Source of the DNA: Tubiluchus corallicola | Taxonomy: Eukaryota; Priapulida; Priapulimorpha; Priapulimorphida; Tubiluchidae | Assembly: GCA_030141605.1 (NCBI GenBank) | Contig: JAQGDQ010000012.1 | Location: 184,001 to 248,000, forward strand | Length of the DNA: 64,000 nucleotides | Direction of reading: 5' to 3' | Shown: positions 1 to 10,168 of the stretch, piece by piece | Numbering within the stretch: the stretch's first letter is position 1 | Layout: the number at the start of each line of letters is the position of its first letter | Made by a program: the position numbers and the translations under genes | The notes under the pieces: model-generated | Database searches by the model: none | What the model was told of the DNA's origin: nothing | What the model saw: only the letters and a program-made list of their open reading frames with translations

Positions 1-1070
1 AATACTCTACCCGCAGGACATTACGGGGTGGACTTTCCGTGACTAATTTTCTCTGATTGTAGTCTCAGAAGATCTGCACACATCTAGGTTACAAATTGTG
101 TACACGACGTAAACAGGATGTATACCCTCTTTATATGTTTTTGCTACGCTCTACTGTCACAGCGCAGCTCTGACCAATGACATTCGTTACACAAGCTAAA
201 TAACTCCATATCCCTACACAATTACTGTGTACGCATTAGTAAAAATGGACAAGATCATTAAAGGTGTGAAAGGATCAAGAAGATCCAGGACGCATCGTTT
301 ATTTTCTCCGCAGTGCAAACGGCTAATAACCCCTTGAATTTTTAGTTCCACTCCACATAGGCTAGGTGATTTAATTACCCTGTGAAAAATACACACTGCT
401 CTTCCACTGGATGGACAAAGAAAAAGTGCTTGATTAAGGTTTTATGTTATTTTTTGGTTCTGCTATAGCCAAGTCAACAACTGATAACAAGCCAACCCTT
501 ACTGCCTACAACATGTTGATCCGTCCGGCTCCCTGTAGTCTTGTGTCTACACACTACAAATAATGATTGTAACGATGAATAACATGTTTTTGATGATCAT
601 TGTGAAGCATTTTAAATGAATGAACTCACGGTCAGTCATCTAGATTTATCCCAGAATGAACGTCTAGTGAGTAAAGCAAATTTGCGAAATGATGAAAAAA
701 TGACTGTGTAAACATGCAAGGTATATAACTAGTCCGTAAAACAAAATAAGCAACTAACGATGGGGTAATTGCTAAAATAGGAAAATATAAATCTAAAATT
801 GTGATAATTCAGGTTTCACGCCAACAAAAGCTCTTTGTTTTTCGTAACATTGCAGATGTTTAGGTAGTCATCAAGAAATTTTGAAATAGGCCCTGCCCTT
901 TTTCGCCGTGAAAACGTTTGAACTAAATCCAGATTAAAAGAGCCAGACAGTTTCCTTCTGGTGTTCAGATAACATGCCTAATTGTTACAGCAAGGTCTCG
1001 CGAATTCAGCAATATATAGATTTACAATGTCACTGATAGTGTAGCATACGTGTTGTTATTTTAATCGCTA
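1..1070. other. 3' flank of the fibrinogen-like gene
   Basis: No exon-like ORF or known element was recognised. The only notable site is a TTTAAT (ATTAAA on the transcribed strand) about 6-10 bases past the stop codon at 1071. This could be a variant polyadenylation signal but is very close to the stop. Confidence 0.4.
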
Positions 1071-1252
1071 TTATTGCTGTATAAGTTCATGGCTCACTCG
1101 AAAGTACTGCTGACATTCAAGTGCAGTCTGCATGAACTCTCTTATTTTTGCTACATCCTCAGTATAGCTGATTTTTCTAGAGTATTCTTCTTGTCCTTCA
1201 AAACCATTAACTGCTATGTCTGTCATTGAATCATGGTGAAATTCAGTTATTC
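1071..1252 (-). CDS. Common last exon: second half of the fibrinogen/COLFI-like domain
   Basis: The acceptor is TATTTCAG at 1260-1253 and the frame is open for 60 codons to TAA (1071-1073). It encodes ITEFHHDSMTDIAVNGFEG, then a Tyr-Ser-Arg-Lys-Ile-Ser-Tyr stretch, and ends near LECQQYF. The H-x-x-S ... V-x-G ... S/E-Y-x-R-x-I-x-Y ... C-x-Q order matches the second half of the fibrinogen-like segment of contactin-associated proteins and COLFI domains. A 93-bp alternating purine-pyrimidine tract begins about 80 bp upstream of its acceptor, within the preceding intron. Confidence 0.75.
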
Positions 1253-1382
1253 CTGAAATAAAACAATATATATATATTTATATATATATATTAAGGTATA
1301 TGTAACATATGTAAAATATATATATACTATATCTATATATATGTGTGTGTGTGTGTGTGTGCGCGCGCGCGTGCGTGCGTGC

Positions 1383-1429
<47 letters not shown>

Positions 1430-4400
1430 ATATGTTACTTATACATTACATCGCGGATTTAAGTAAATTTCTTCTGTATCAAATAAAATACATCATGTAT
1501 TGCTCGATGTTAGCGTACAACACATGAGCAAATGCAGAGCCGGACTAACGCGTAAGCAGACTAAGCACTTGCTTAGGTCACAGCACCAAGGCTCACGGGA
1601 CATCAAGCTGGCAAAAAAATAAATTAAAAGCAGATAAAATGTTAATAAAGTATGTTAGATACCTTAAAAGTCTTTCACAGTTCAAAATGTGAGGTAGAGG
1701 ACTGCAGGAGACTAAGGCACCTTGGGGTTATTTTAACTTCCAGTTTACAACCATTATGGTTTTTTTGTTGGCATGCACCTACTTTTTTGTAGCTGATTCA
1801 TTTAATTAAAATTTCATTTTGAAGTTAATAAAGAATTTAAGTGGCATAAATTTTAGCCAAATAAAAACTGCTTGTCTATATTAGAAATACGTTATAAAGG
1901 TGCTAATATTAATAATGTGGTCACTAGATATAATACTGTCGCTTTTCATTGGTTACTGACACTTTGATTTATTGATCTTCCTATTTATTCAATTTAAACT
2001 CGGGATAGTTGATTGTATGGACATAGCACCCAATAGTTTATCAAACTTTTTAGAAAAATTATCTTTGCTTTTTTTCTATCTCTAACTATCTCTACAACTT
2101 ACCCCAAATCCCCAAACACTACCTTCGCTTTAATGGCTTGTTCAAAGTCACAAATTCTAACAATGCAAATAACTGCGTAACCAGATCTAGTACTTTATAG
2201 CACCATACGAACAACAGCTTTTAGTTGGAGTGAGATTCAATAAAAACAATAAGGTCATGGGTTAGTTAGAACTTAAAAACTATGAGAAGCTGAGCAAAGA
2301 AATTTGGTTAATACATGTATTTAGTACTAGATGACAGATTTTAGTGGGGTAAATGAGAGACCTTGGGCGAGTTCAAAGTGAGAGCTATAATAACAATTCG
2401 CAAGGAGTTGAACTATGAACATCCAAACATGGGCAACTTATACCATCAGAATATAAGCGATTTTGATTAAGTACCTTAAGTATGATTAAATAAATTAGAA
2501 GTAGAGTTTTGGAATTCTTAATAATAAGAGCAGTGTCAGTTTCATAAATAACCCACAACATAAAATTACCTGAAAATAATTGCTAGTGTGTAGTGGAAGC
2601 GTTAATTCTTTTAATGAGAATGTTTTAAATTATGACATGTTTAGCTAGATTTTGTTGATTATTACAGAATTTAGAGGATAATAATAATTATTAAGTGTAA
2701 ATCAGAAAATGTGAAAATTATAACTTAAAGTGCAAACCGGTGGAAGACTCGTCGAAATTACAAAAAGCTCTGATTTTCTCAAATGATTTTGCGTTCATAT
2801 CGAAATCATAAAAAGCGTTCTTGGTCATTCCTGCGTTTCGAATTTCTTGGCAGTTTCTTATTTGTTTTCTTTCTGTAAAGTAAAACAAAGCTTCACTTAG
2901 GGTAGGTTCACATTTATCTGACTACATCGGCAGAAATAGATAATAGCACATTGGATTAACTGAATAGCCAGGGACCCACAAATGTGAAGATACAAACGGC
3001 TTAAACAACAGAAATGATTCGAAGGGCTATACCTCGCTTTTTCCTGCCTGGAAAGGATTGCGATGCCAGATTTTTTTATCACGATGGATCTGGTTCGCGA
3101 TTGCAGGGCCTACTTCTTCAAAGGATAAATTATTCTTGATAAGCAAGTAATACGAAAAGTAGAGCTTCCTAAGGACCATTAACACTAACTGGTGTGGCAG
3201 TAAACTCCTAAATGTCGAGATGTCCAGCTCTGAATTACATATACAGCAAAACTCAAATAAAAACAACATTAAAACTAATATAACATTGTAAAAATAATAC
3301 ACATGCAATAAAACTAACCAAGAGAACTAATTAAAGAAGAGATTAATGAATGATAAACTGCACTAAACAAAACTAATACTTAAAAATAAGAAGCTAAAAA
3401 TGGTTACATGGAATTATGCAACTGGCGGATGAAAGCACATAGTAATTGATGATGTTGTAGATTACGCCTGCTATAATACGTTTTCAGTAAGTGGGTCCAG
3501 ATCAGACAACCATCAGAGAACTAACACTACACGTACACGTACAAATGACAGTACGAATGCTTTGCAGTATCGAATATACTAAACTATCATGTCATGACTA
3601 AAAAACCTTGCTAAGGTAAAATTGTTACGTGTACGTGTATTGTACGCGTAAATGCAATATTCTTTAAGTTCAGCTATTACAGTACTGGCTAGTCTTCTTC
3701 GTCAAAGTCTCGTGCCGATTGTTGTGACGCTGAGATATTACCATTTATTAGAGAACTCCGCCCACTCCTACTGTAGCTAACAGCATAAGTTCTACTCCTA
3801 AAGTTTGGCTGATCTTGTTGAACATCTTTATTTATCTTGGCTATCGAAGTATTCTTGGCTAGTAAGACAGTGTTTATAGCTAATAAGGAACAATGATGTT
3901 GCTTTTCAGCCTCTTTCCAGTCAAGACGTCATAATTTAGTATATTCAGTATTAGAAAGCGTTCGGTCATACTACTCATATCACAGTTATTAAGCAGTCAT
4001 CGTACGGCATCGCTTTGTGCAATTTTTAATTCAGATTCTATTTTATTGATAGAACTGGATCCACAGAGCACAATAACATCTAATATTCTTCAAAAGTTTT
4101 CTGCTAGATTATTCTGTAGTTGAAAAACATTATTTCTGATAATTTGATTGGTGATGCACAGGTGCAACTTTCATAAGTATACAGTACACATGCACGCATC
4201 AAACAGGAATCTATGTGTGAAGTTTGCATTTCACATTGGTGCACATGAATAGTTTTTTATTTGGCTAAGATCTATTTCACACAGATGACACGCAGCACAA
4301 TTCCTTGATGAAAATTTCCTTGCGGTGATTTCTTACGAAAATGAAACACAATGCTTTCTATGGCGCAATTCACACATGCACCTTACGAGGAATTTTCCTA

Positions 4401-6328
4401 GCTCTCTACCTGCTGAGTAATACACACTATGCGTCTTCCTCACGAGAAAATGCGACGCTTAGTAGAAAGGGAACATTAGCAATCCTCATGGAATTCACAT
4501 TAAAATTTTTAATCAATGACTGCTTTCTTGTTTAAGGAACAACAGTTAACACAATTCAGCACAAAATTATAAGCGTTTAATCCATTTTCATTATAAAGAC
4601 GATTTTTTGTTTTAATAATGCAATAGTGATTCTATGTATATAAAAATAACTAAGAATAATTTATGCATCTCATCATTGCATATCTATATTCTCAAAATGT
4701 GAAGTGGTTGCTAGTTACTTTAAAAATGAGCAGACGGCTTACTGTTGATTAGACCTATTAATTATTAATTTGTAGAATTTGGAACCTGGAAAGGCGTTGA
4801 GTGCAGGTGCTAGCTGGACGTGTGTAAAAACTGCGCAGTTTTTGTGTGAAATCAAGTTTCTTGCTGCTTCTGTTGATAAAATCAACTATTCCGTTCGTCA
4901 TATTCCTCGCGTCCTCTGTGCGAAACGGGCTTAATAAAGAACTGCACAAGTTGTGCACACACTGGGTCTGCCACGTGATCACTCACACCTTGCATCACTG
5001 TGTGTTTCGGATGCATATGCGTACGCTCTTATATTTTATTAACCCTATCAGGTAGGATTATTTCTCAGGCTCGTATTTTATGAATTCGAATAAACCAACA
5101 AACTTACTAGCTTGTAGATGCGTCAGGTTGCAGTAAACTTCACGAGGAGTTTCCAGGTATTCAAAGCCGTCTGGATCAACATAATAATATCCGTCTTCCA
5201 TGTATCCAGCATTTCTGATGTCTTGACAGCTTTTAAATGTAGTTATTCTTTGTCCAATAAAATCTAAAGTTGCGTATGCTTAGTTTAGTTCAATAGTTTC
5301 GTTACAATAAGTATTTAAATTACTGTTTAATAACTGTTTTATGGGACAACCATAGTAACTTAACTGCTCTTTCGTCTTCATCACTGTAATCTATTTAAAT
5401 AAGGCATTTTTTTACTGTGTATCTCTGTATTTTCTAACCACGAAAATTTTCATGTGAATTGTTAAATAAATATTCTTGCTATAAATTGAACAAAAATCTT
5501 AAATCTTATCCTTTAGTAGTGTTTGGTAAAAATTAATTCCTTGTCGACGCTTTTCTTGTCTCAAATTTTTAGTACCTAAGTGCAACTGACGATGAAATCA
5601 GTAAACTTTGAAACGTTTTAAGCGTTTTATCCGTAAAATATTGTATGTTTATTAAGCTTGGTGTTTTTATAGATAAGTCGACTTCTGTTTCCATGCAATT
5701 AATATTTAGTGTCACGTTAGTAGCGTGGCAACCCTAGTTTGCCATTGATTAGTTTTCCGGAGAGCCTTTAATCACTGTAAAACAATTACTAAAATTTATA
5801 TACTAAATTAAAATTTTCTTTCCTGCGAATCGACAACAATTGTAGGTTATGAAGGTCATCGTAATTACATTTGCTCTGCGTATTTCATTATTAAACATTG
5901 TTTATTCCATCTACTGTTGTTTAATCACAAAAGAATTGAACGTGGTAGTACACATGTATTATAAAGGTGCTAGTAGTCATACTCTAAACACTCGAATTCT
6001 ACGAGCATCTTACTGAAAAAACTGGAATGGCGCTTAACATTTACTTGGTACTTTTCCACCTTTCGTTGCTAATAATTCTTATTACGAGCCTACAGTTTGT
6101 TTATGGCACAAATGTTACACTCTTAAACTTCCAAAAAAGTTTCAGATATTACAGTTACAACACGTTAGCCAAGGTTTATGATATGTGCACTGCAGTGAAT
6201 GACAGCTCAGTAACAGGATCTTATTACGCCAGTAAGGAGGGAACTCTCTCTCTCACACACACACACACACACGCACGCACGCACGCACGCACACACACTC
6301 ACTCACTCACTCACGTACACTCATTCAG

Positions 6329-6412
<84 letters not shown>

Positions 6413-7369
6413 TCTCTCCCGCCTTATCTTCTTCCCTCCTTCACCCTCTGTACCCTTACTGCCAGTCAGTTTATCTAACTGTCACTCTAAACTACATCAA
6501 TACTGTAAAATTCATTTAATTCAGTCAGTCAGTTCCTGCGAAAATTGTGTAAAAAAAATAGCACCGTTCCCTCTGAAACAGGTATTACATAAATTAGTTA
6601 ATTTACTGTTCTTACCCAGATATTCTAAGCCCAAGTCTGACAGTTTGCAATAGATCTCTATAGGTGCTTTTCCAAATCCTGAACCATCTATGTCAATGTA
6701 ATACAAACCATCGTCAGTGTATCCGGCCTGCTTTATTTCAGCACAGTTTTTATAAGTTCTCTTAACTGGTCCAGCGGTATTTACCGGCAAGCTTGCTAAA
6801 ACATAATAATATTTATATTAGGGTTACAAAGCGACACACTCACGACATTGGCAATAAGTCGATGCTTATAATGAATCACGCTTTAATAATGCATTAAGTA
6901 GCAATAAACAAATCGTTTTCTCCGGAAAAGGGTTTTCAGTTTCTTTATTGCGGAACTTTACCGTTACACAGACCACATTCATTACTTTTGAAAAAATTAG
7001 AATGCGTAGAATTTAATAAATTTTCAATTAATGTCATACAAGTTATTAAGATTTTGCAATTTGCAATATCAAAATGTTCTTGAATTTCATTCATTTTATT
7101 CTTCTTCTTCATCCTTTGTGCGCCGAGGTTTTGCTTAATAATTACAAAAGTACGCAAGTTAGCCCACGAAACTAGTGTAAGCAATAGATTTCAAAGGGTC
7201 AAATTATTCTAACAAATATATTTAGAGTGGGGAACTATTAAAAGTGGTGTATGCACGACACAATACTAGGCCCCTTGTTGTTTAACATAATTATGTAATT
7301 AATATAACAACAACAGTAAAAAGAGATAAAATTATTTCACGAGCCGATGATACTTCCATTTACACGCAT

Positions 7370-7400
<31 letters not shown>

Positions 7401-10168
7401 AGAGAGCGAGAGAGAGCAATGTGAAAAAGCTTGACACTATACTTGACCAACAAAAGTTGCAGATGCATTTACGATGACATGTTTGCGCGAAAAGAAAGAC
7501 TAGATCAAAATAATGATATAAACGTTCATGTGATAATACTAACTACAAATACAAATATCAGGATAATTTAACAATCTAAACACAAGATTTTATTACAAGC
7601 AGAAATTGATAACAAACTAAATTGGGGTGGACTGAGCAGTCTGCTTAGGCTACATAATACAAAAAATGGGTATCGTTCTTTAAACAAGTAAAAGGATAAA
7701 AGGCCTATATAGAAAAATACTAATTTGTAATTTTTTTACCCTTGTCTAGTTTCTTCAAAACATTTCATAAATGTCTACGGATAAGCTTAATTAAATGCAG
7801 CACTATACATAAATAATACTCTTTGGAAATTCAGTCTATTTTTCCAGGCTGTAAATGATGCTAGACGCAAATTAGGAATCCCTGTAACAGAATCAATAAT
7901 ACAATAATTCCTTAGTCTTACTCTTTAGTAGCACAAATTAAATATGTAATAATAAACAAAAAGTCCGATTTAGAGGTATACGTATAATTAGAATTAGGAG
8001 TAAGCCTACAAGTCAGCGCAAATTAACACAAGATCAGCGCTCAAATTTTGACAAATTTAAAACAAATAATGAAAAGCCGAGATGGAAAAACTCGTATGTT
8101 GTCATATAGACATTGAGGCATTAAATGCTTAGAGCATTCCACCCATTCCTGTCTGCAGATAGCCGTCTAAGTTCTTCTGCTCCTAAGGCTGGATTAGGTT
8201 GAAGTTGTTGAACATCTTTATTTATCTTAGGTATCCAAATTATTTTTGGTTAGCCAAGTGTTTTTTATAAGGTTTTAAGACTTCTTCTAAGGCGATTATT
8301 ACTGGTGTTTCACTGGGTAATCTGAGAAGGTGCCCTAAGCATCTTAATATCGGAGCTTGACTTGAGTTCAAGGAATTTCTTTCATTCTAGTGTATAAATC
8401 TTAATTTTTGATTATGAGCGACCATCGGTGTGCGGTAAAAATGGCACAAGAAAAATGGGACGGTGAAAATGCCACAGGAAAAAATGGCACAAATGGAAAA
8501 GCAGGTAAAATGGCACAGAAAAAATGGCACAAATGGAAAACTAGATAAAAATGTCACAGAAAAAAATGTCAAAAATGGAAAAGTAGGAAAAATGGTACTA
8601 AATTTTATTTTGATGCAACTGATTTCTATAATGAAACTAGAATGTTCTCAGTAGGAAGCAGAACTCTGCCAAAGCCGAACAATCCAAAACTTATTCGTCT
8701 GATTCTTTTGATTAAAAAAATCAACACAAAGTTACGCAAGCAAAGATACAAAAATGTATATGTATTGGCATTATATAGACGAACAAAAGGCTCACAAAAT
8801 ATTTGATAATTAAAATAGATTTATAATCAATAATGCACAAATGTTCCACATAGTGCTTATTTACCTTTCAACCATTAATTTTGGCGATAGTAATAGACTG
8901 CCAAATATATACGTACCAAGCTACCTTATAAGACTATACACATTAATAAAAAAAAGGTTGAAGAAGCGTTACGCCGTTTTACAAACGAGAATTTCTCTAA
9001 ATGAAACTGGGACGAACTCGTACTTGTTTGTCCAGGTGGAGATAACAAAAGAAGTACTAAACATCTCTCTGAGGCCTCCACGAAGTGTTTCACGAATTTT
9101 TTGTATATGGTATTCGGGTCAAGTTTAGTGAAAAAAGAACCCTAAGTATCCCTAAACACATATTTTACTAAGTGTGCCATCTTTTCCTGTTCCATTTTTA
9201 CTTTCTTTTCCATTTGTGCCATTTTTTCCTGTGCCATTTTTACTGCGCCAATTTTCCTTTGCCATTTTTACCTACATTCACGACCATCTTATCTGTGAAA
9301 GCTTCATTAAGAAACTTCTATGAATTGTGTCAATTTGCTTTTCTTGAGTGATTGTGAAAGCTCATCTTTTTTCACTATGTACATAAATATGCTGGTAACG
9401 TATGCATTAAATAATCGCAGTCTTGAACTAAGACTCAATTTCTAGCTAATTAATACATTCTTTCACTGAAGAAAAGCCGAAAAACCAGAAAAAAGAAATA
9501 TCTAAGTAAACCAGTCAAAACAGAAAAATGTAAAATTGAAATTGGTAAGACCAGCCATGGGAGATGTGTATTTCAGAAATGACTTTTAAAATTTACTAGA
9601 CAGCTGGAGGGAGCTTTGAAGATATAAAAAAATTGAGTTGGGACAATTGGTTACAACTGAACCAAAACGTGGAAAGTGTTATAAGAAAGTTAAAAAACTA
9701 TACAGTGGAGTTAGCGTTTACAGTTTGATAACAACACACTGATGATATTACTCACCAAAGCAAATATTTTTTGCCAAAGAAATTTCAAGTTCAACACAGT
9801 ATCAACGTGCTTGACATATTTGTGGGCCTACACTCGGAGTTAGAGAAATTAAGATACCATTTACGTATAAGTGTAATGTGAAGCACTTGTATACATTTAA
9901 GAGACAAAGTACCCAGCAAACATGTAGAAAAACCATGTGCTTAACAAATTGAAAGTTTTGGGAACACTGAAAGAGAAACCGCTTAGTTTAAAGACATGGT
10001 ACATTTAGATGATAATAATTCATGTAATCGTAATGAGAATAAGATACACAAAGATAACAAAAAATAACATTGCGACTTACCGACGTCATTACATTTGTCA
10101 AAAACAGATGAGCAGGAATATTCAAATGACAACACAAAGGTGAAGCATAACCAAAAGACCACCGCCAT
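1071..10168 (-). CDS. Secreted fibrinogen/COLFI-like small protein, with three possible alternative middle exons
   Basis: The gene model has five coding exons on the minus strand: 10168-10081 (signal peptide), 6795-6616 (A), 5263-5108 (B), 2872-2738 (C) and 1252-1071 (end, stop TAA at 1071-1073). Every junction is phase 1 and all have GT-AG borders. A, B and C are 180, 156 and 135 nt, all multiples of three. Each encodes a Cys-x-x-Ile-x-x-Ala-Gly motif followed by an aromatic/Asp-rich segment and a second Cys, as in the N-terminal half of fibrinogen-type and fibrillar-collagen C-propeptide (COLFI) domains. The last exon supplies the matching second half (HHDS, V-N-G, a terminal Cys-Gln-Gln). 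Using one middle exon gives a protein of 149, 141 or 134 residues; using all three gives 246. The product should be secreted and is probably extracellular or ligand-binding; the ligand is unknown. The exon reading is secure, but the splicing pattern is inferred. Confidence 0.72.
1334..1426. repeat. (TA)(GT)(GC)(GT) alternating purine-pyrimidine microsatellite
   Basis: There are 93 bases of unbroken purine-pyrimidine alternation: a short TA run, (GT)n, (GC)n mixed with GTGC, then (GT)n. It lies in the last intron of the fibrinogen-like gene. On the transcribed strand it is a CA/CG tract. Such sequence is prone to Z-DNA and to length polymorphism. An AT-rich run (about 1266-1333) precedes it. 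Confidence 0.95.
2738..2872 (-). CDS. Middle exon C: divergent fibrinogen/COLFI-like first half-domain
   Basis: The exon is 135 nt, phase 1-1, with a TTTACAG acceptor and a GTTTGC donor. It encodes NCQEIRNAGMTKNAFYDFDM and, after a shorter loop, RAFCNF. It keeps the Cys-x-x-Ile-Arg-Asn-Ala-Gly start and the second Cys but has lost the D-G-x-Y-Y-x-D-P-D-G core, so it is either specialised or decaying. The donor is the weakest of the three. The G left over in phase 1 plus the first two bases of the last exon (GA) restores a glycine at the usual place. Confidence 0.68.
5108..5263 (-). CDS. Middle exon B: fibrinogen/COLFI-like first half-domain
   Basis: The exon is 156 nt, phase 1-1, with a CTTTAG acceptor and a GTAAGT donor. 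It encodes SCQDIRNAGYMEDGYYYVDP, then DG, and EVYCNL near the end. It is clearly homologous to exon A (same Cys spacing and the DGYYYVDPDG core) with a different N-terminal spacer. No second-half exon was recognised between B and C, which leaves its partner half unclear unless it splices to the exon at 1252-1071. Confidence 0.78.
6027..6231 (+). CDS. Candidate antisense first exon with signal peptide and TATA box
   Basis: The ATG at 6027 opens MALNIYLVLFHLSLLIILIT, an excellent signal peptide, followed by about 48 residues with two predicted N-glycosylation sites (NVT, NDS). It runs to a possible donor (GCCA|GTAAGG, phase 1) at 6231/6232. A TATAAA at 5960-5965 lies 62-67 nt upstream of the ATG. 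Reading on past the donor enters the CA/CT microsatellite and becomes low-complexity, so the exon probably ends there. No matching downstream exon was found. It lies within the intron between exons B and A of the minus-strand gene. It could be a real nested gene or chance. Confidence 0.35.
6241..6420. repeat. (CA)n / (CT)n compound microsatellite
   Basis: A CA run with GCAC variants is followed by about 80 bp of (CT)n. It lies in the intron between exons A and B of the fibrinogen-like gene. The serine/leucine-rich reading through it is a repeat artefact. Confidence 0.95.
6616..6795 (-). CDS. Middle exon A: fibrinogen/COLFI-like first half-domain
   Basis: The exon lies between a TTTTAG acceptor and a GTAAGA donor, in phase 1-1, and is 180 nt long. 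It encodes a spacer of about 15 residues, then NCAEIKQAGYTDDGLYY, IDIDGSG and PIEIYC. This is the best-conserved of the three copies: the G-Y-x-D-D-G-x-Y-Y-I-D-x-D-G signature and both cysteines are intact. The spacing matches the first half of fibrinogen-type domains in contactin-associated proteins and fibrillar collagens. Confidence 0.78.
7235..7960 (+). mobile_element. Decayed non-LTR retrotransposon (reverse transcriptase relic)
   Basis: Reading the plus strand across frames, 7260-7285 gives ILGPLLFNII, the conserved RT block preceding the active site. About 60 bases on, in another frame, 7337-7369 gives ADDTSIYTH, the YADD/FADD-box region of jockey/CR1-like RTs. Around 7607-7630, EIDNKLNW matches the later RT block. 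Stops and frameshifts are frequent, so this is a dead fragment. It interrupts the large intron between the signal-peptide exon and exon A. An (AT)n run at 7369-7397 sits inside it. Confidence 0.6.
8434..8600. repeat. Left arm: tandem AAAATGGCACA-type units
   Basis: There are about seven imperfect units of the form (A)nATGGCACA(A/G)A. They are repeated inverted in the right arm. Confidence 0.75.
9173..9280. repeat. Right arm: inverted tandem units
   Basis: The repeated units are of the form TGTGCCATTTTT(T/A)CC, the complement of the left-arm units. The arm ends with GCCATTTTTACC just before the CGACCATC direct repeat. Confidence 0.75.
10081..10168 (-). CDS. First coding exon: signal peptide of the fibrinogen-like gene
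   Basis: The ATG at 10168 opens a hydrophobic leader (MAVVFWLCFTFVLSF) followed by a short Cys-containing stretch (YSCSSVFDKCNDV). The exon ends in phase 1 at a strong GTAAGT donor. Phase 1 matches the start phase of all three downstream half-domain exons, which is why I join it to them. On the transcribed strand an alternating TATATATATA stretch (about 10208-10221) lies 40-50 nt upstream of the ATG and could be the TATA element. This would be close for a TATA box unless the 5' UTR is very short. Confidence 0.65.

Larger units (their letters stand above)
8419..9288. mobile_element. Foldback/MITE-like element with 8-bp target-site duplication
   Basis: The octamer CGACCATC occurs at 8419-8426 and again, in direct orientation, at 9281-9288. 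Between them, the left arm (about 8434-8600) is a run of short units around AAAATGGCACA. The right arm (about 9173-9273) is the inverse complement of the same units (GCCATTTTTAC, TGTGCCATTTTT). Both ends share GGTAAAAATGGCA in inverted orientation. A long inverted-repeat element built of subterminal tandem units and flanked by an 8-bp direct repeat fits a foldback or hAT-type non-autonomous transposon. The middle has one 95-codon ORF (8841-9128, plus) with no recognisable domain. Confidence 0.6.

Noticed and set aside
1345-1527. Cys/Val/Ala-repeat ORF
   Set aside because: It is a reading of the GT/GC microsatellite.
3027-3308. 93-codon minus-strand ORF between exons B and C, considered as a missing second-half exon
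   Set aside because: It has no H-D-S, V-x-G or terminal Cys motif and no phase-1 borders; the composition is hydrophobic and random.
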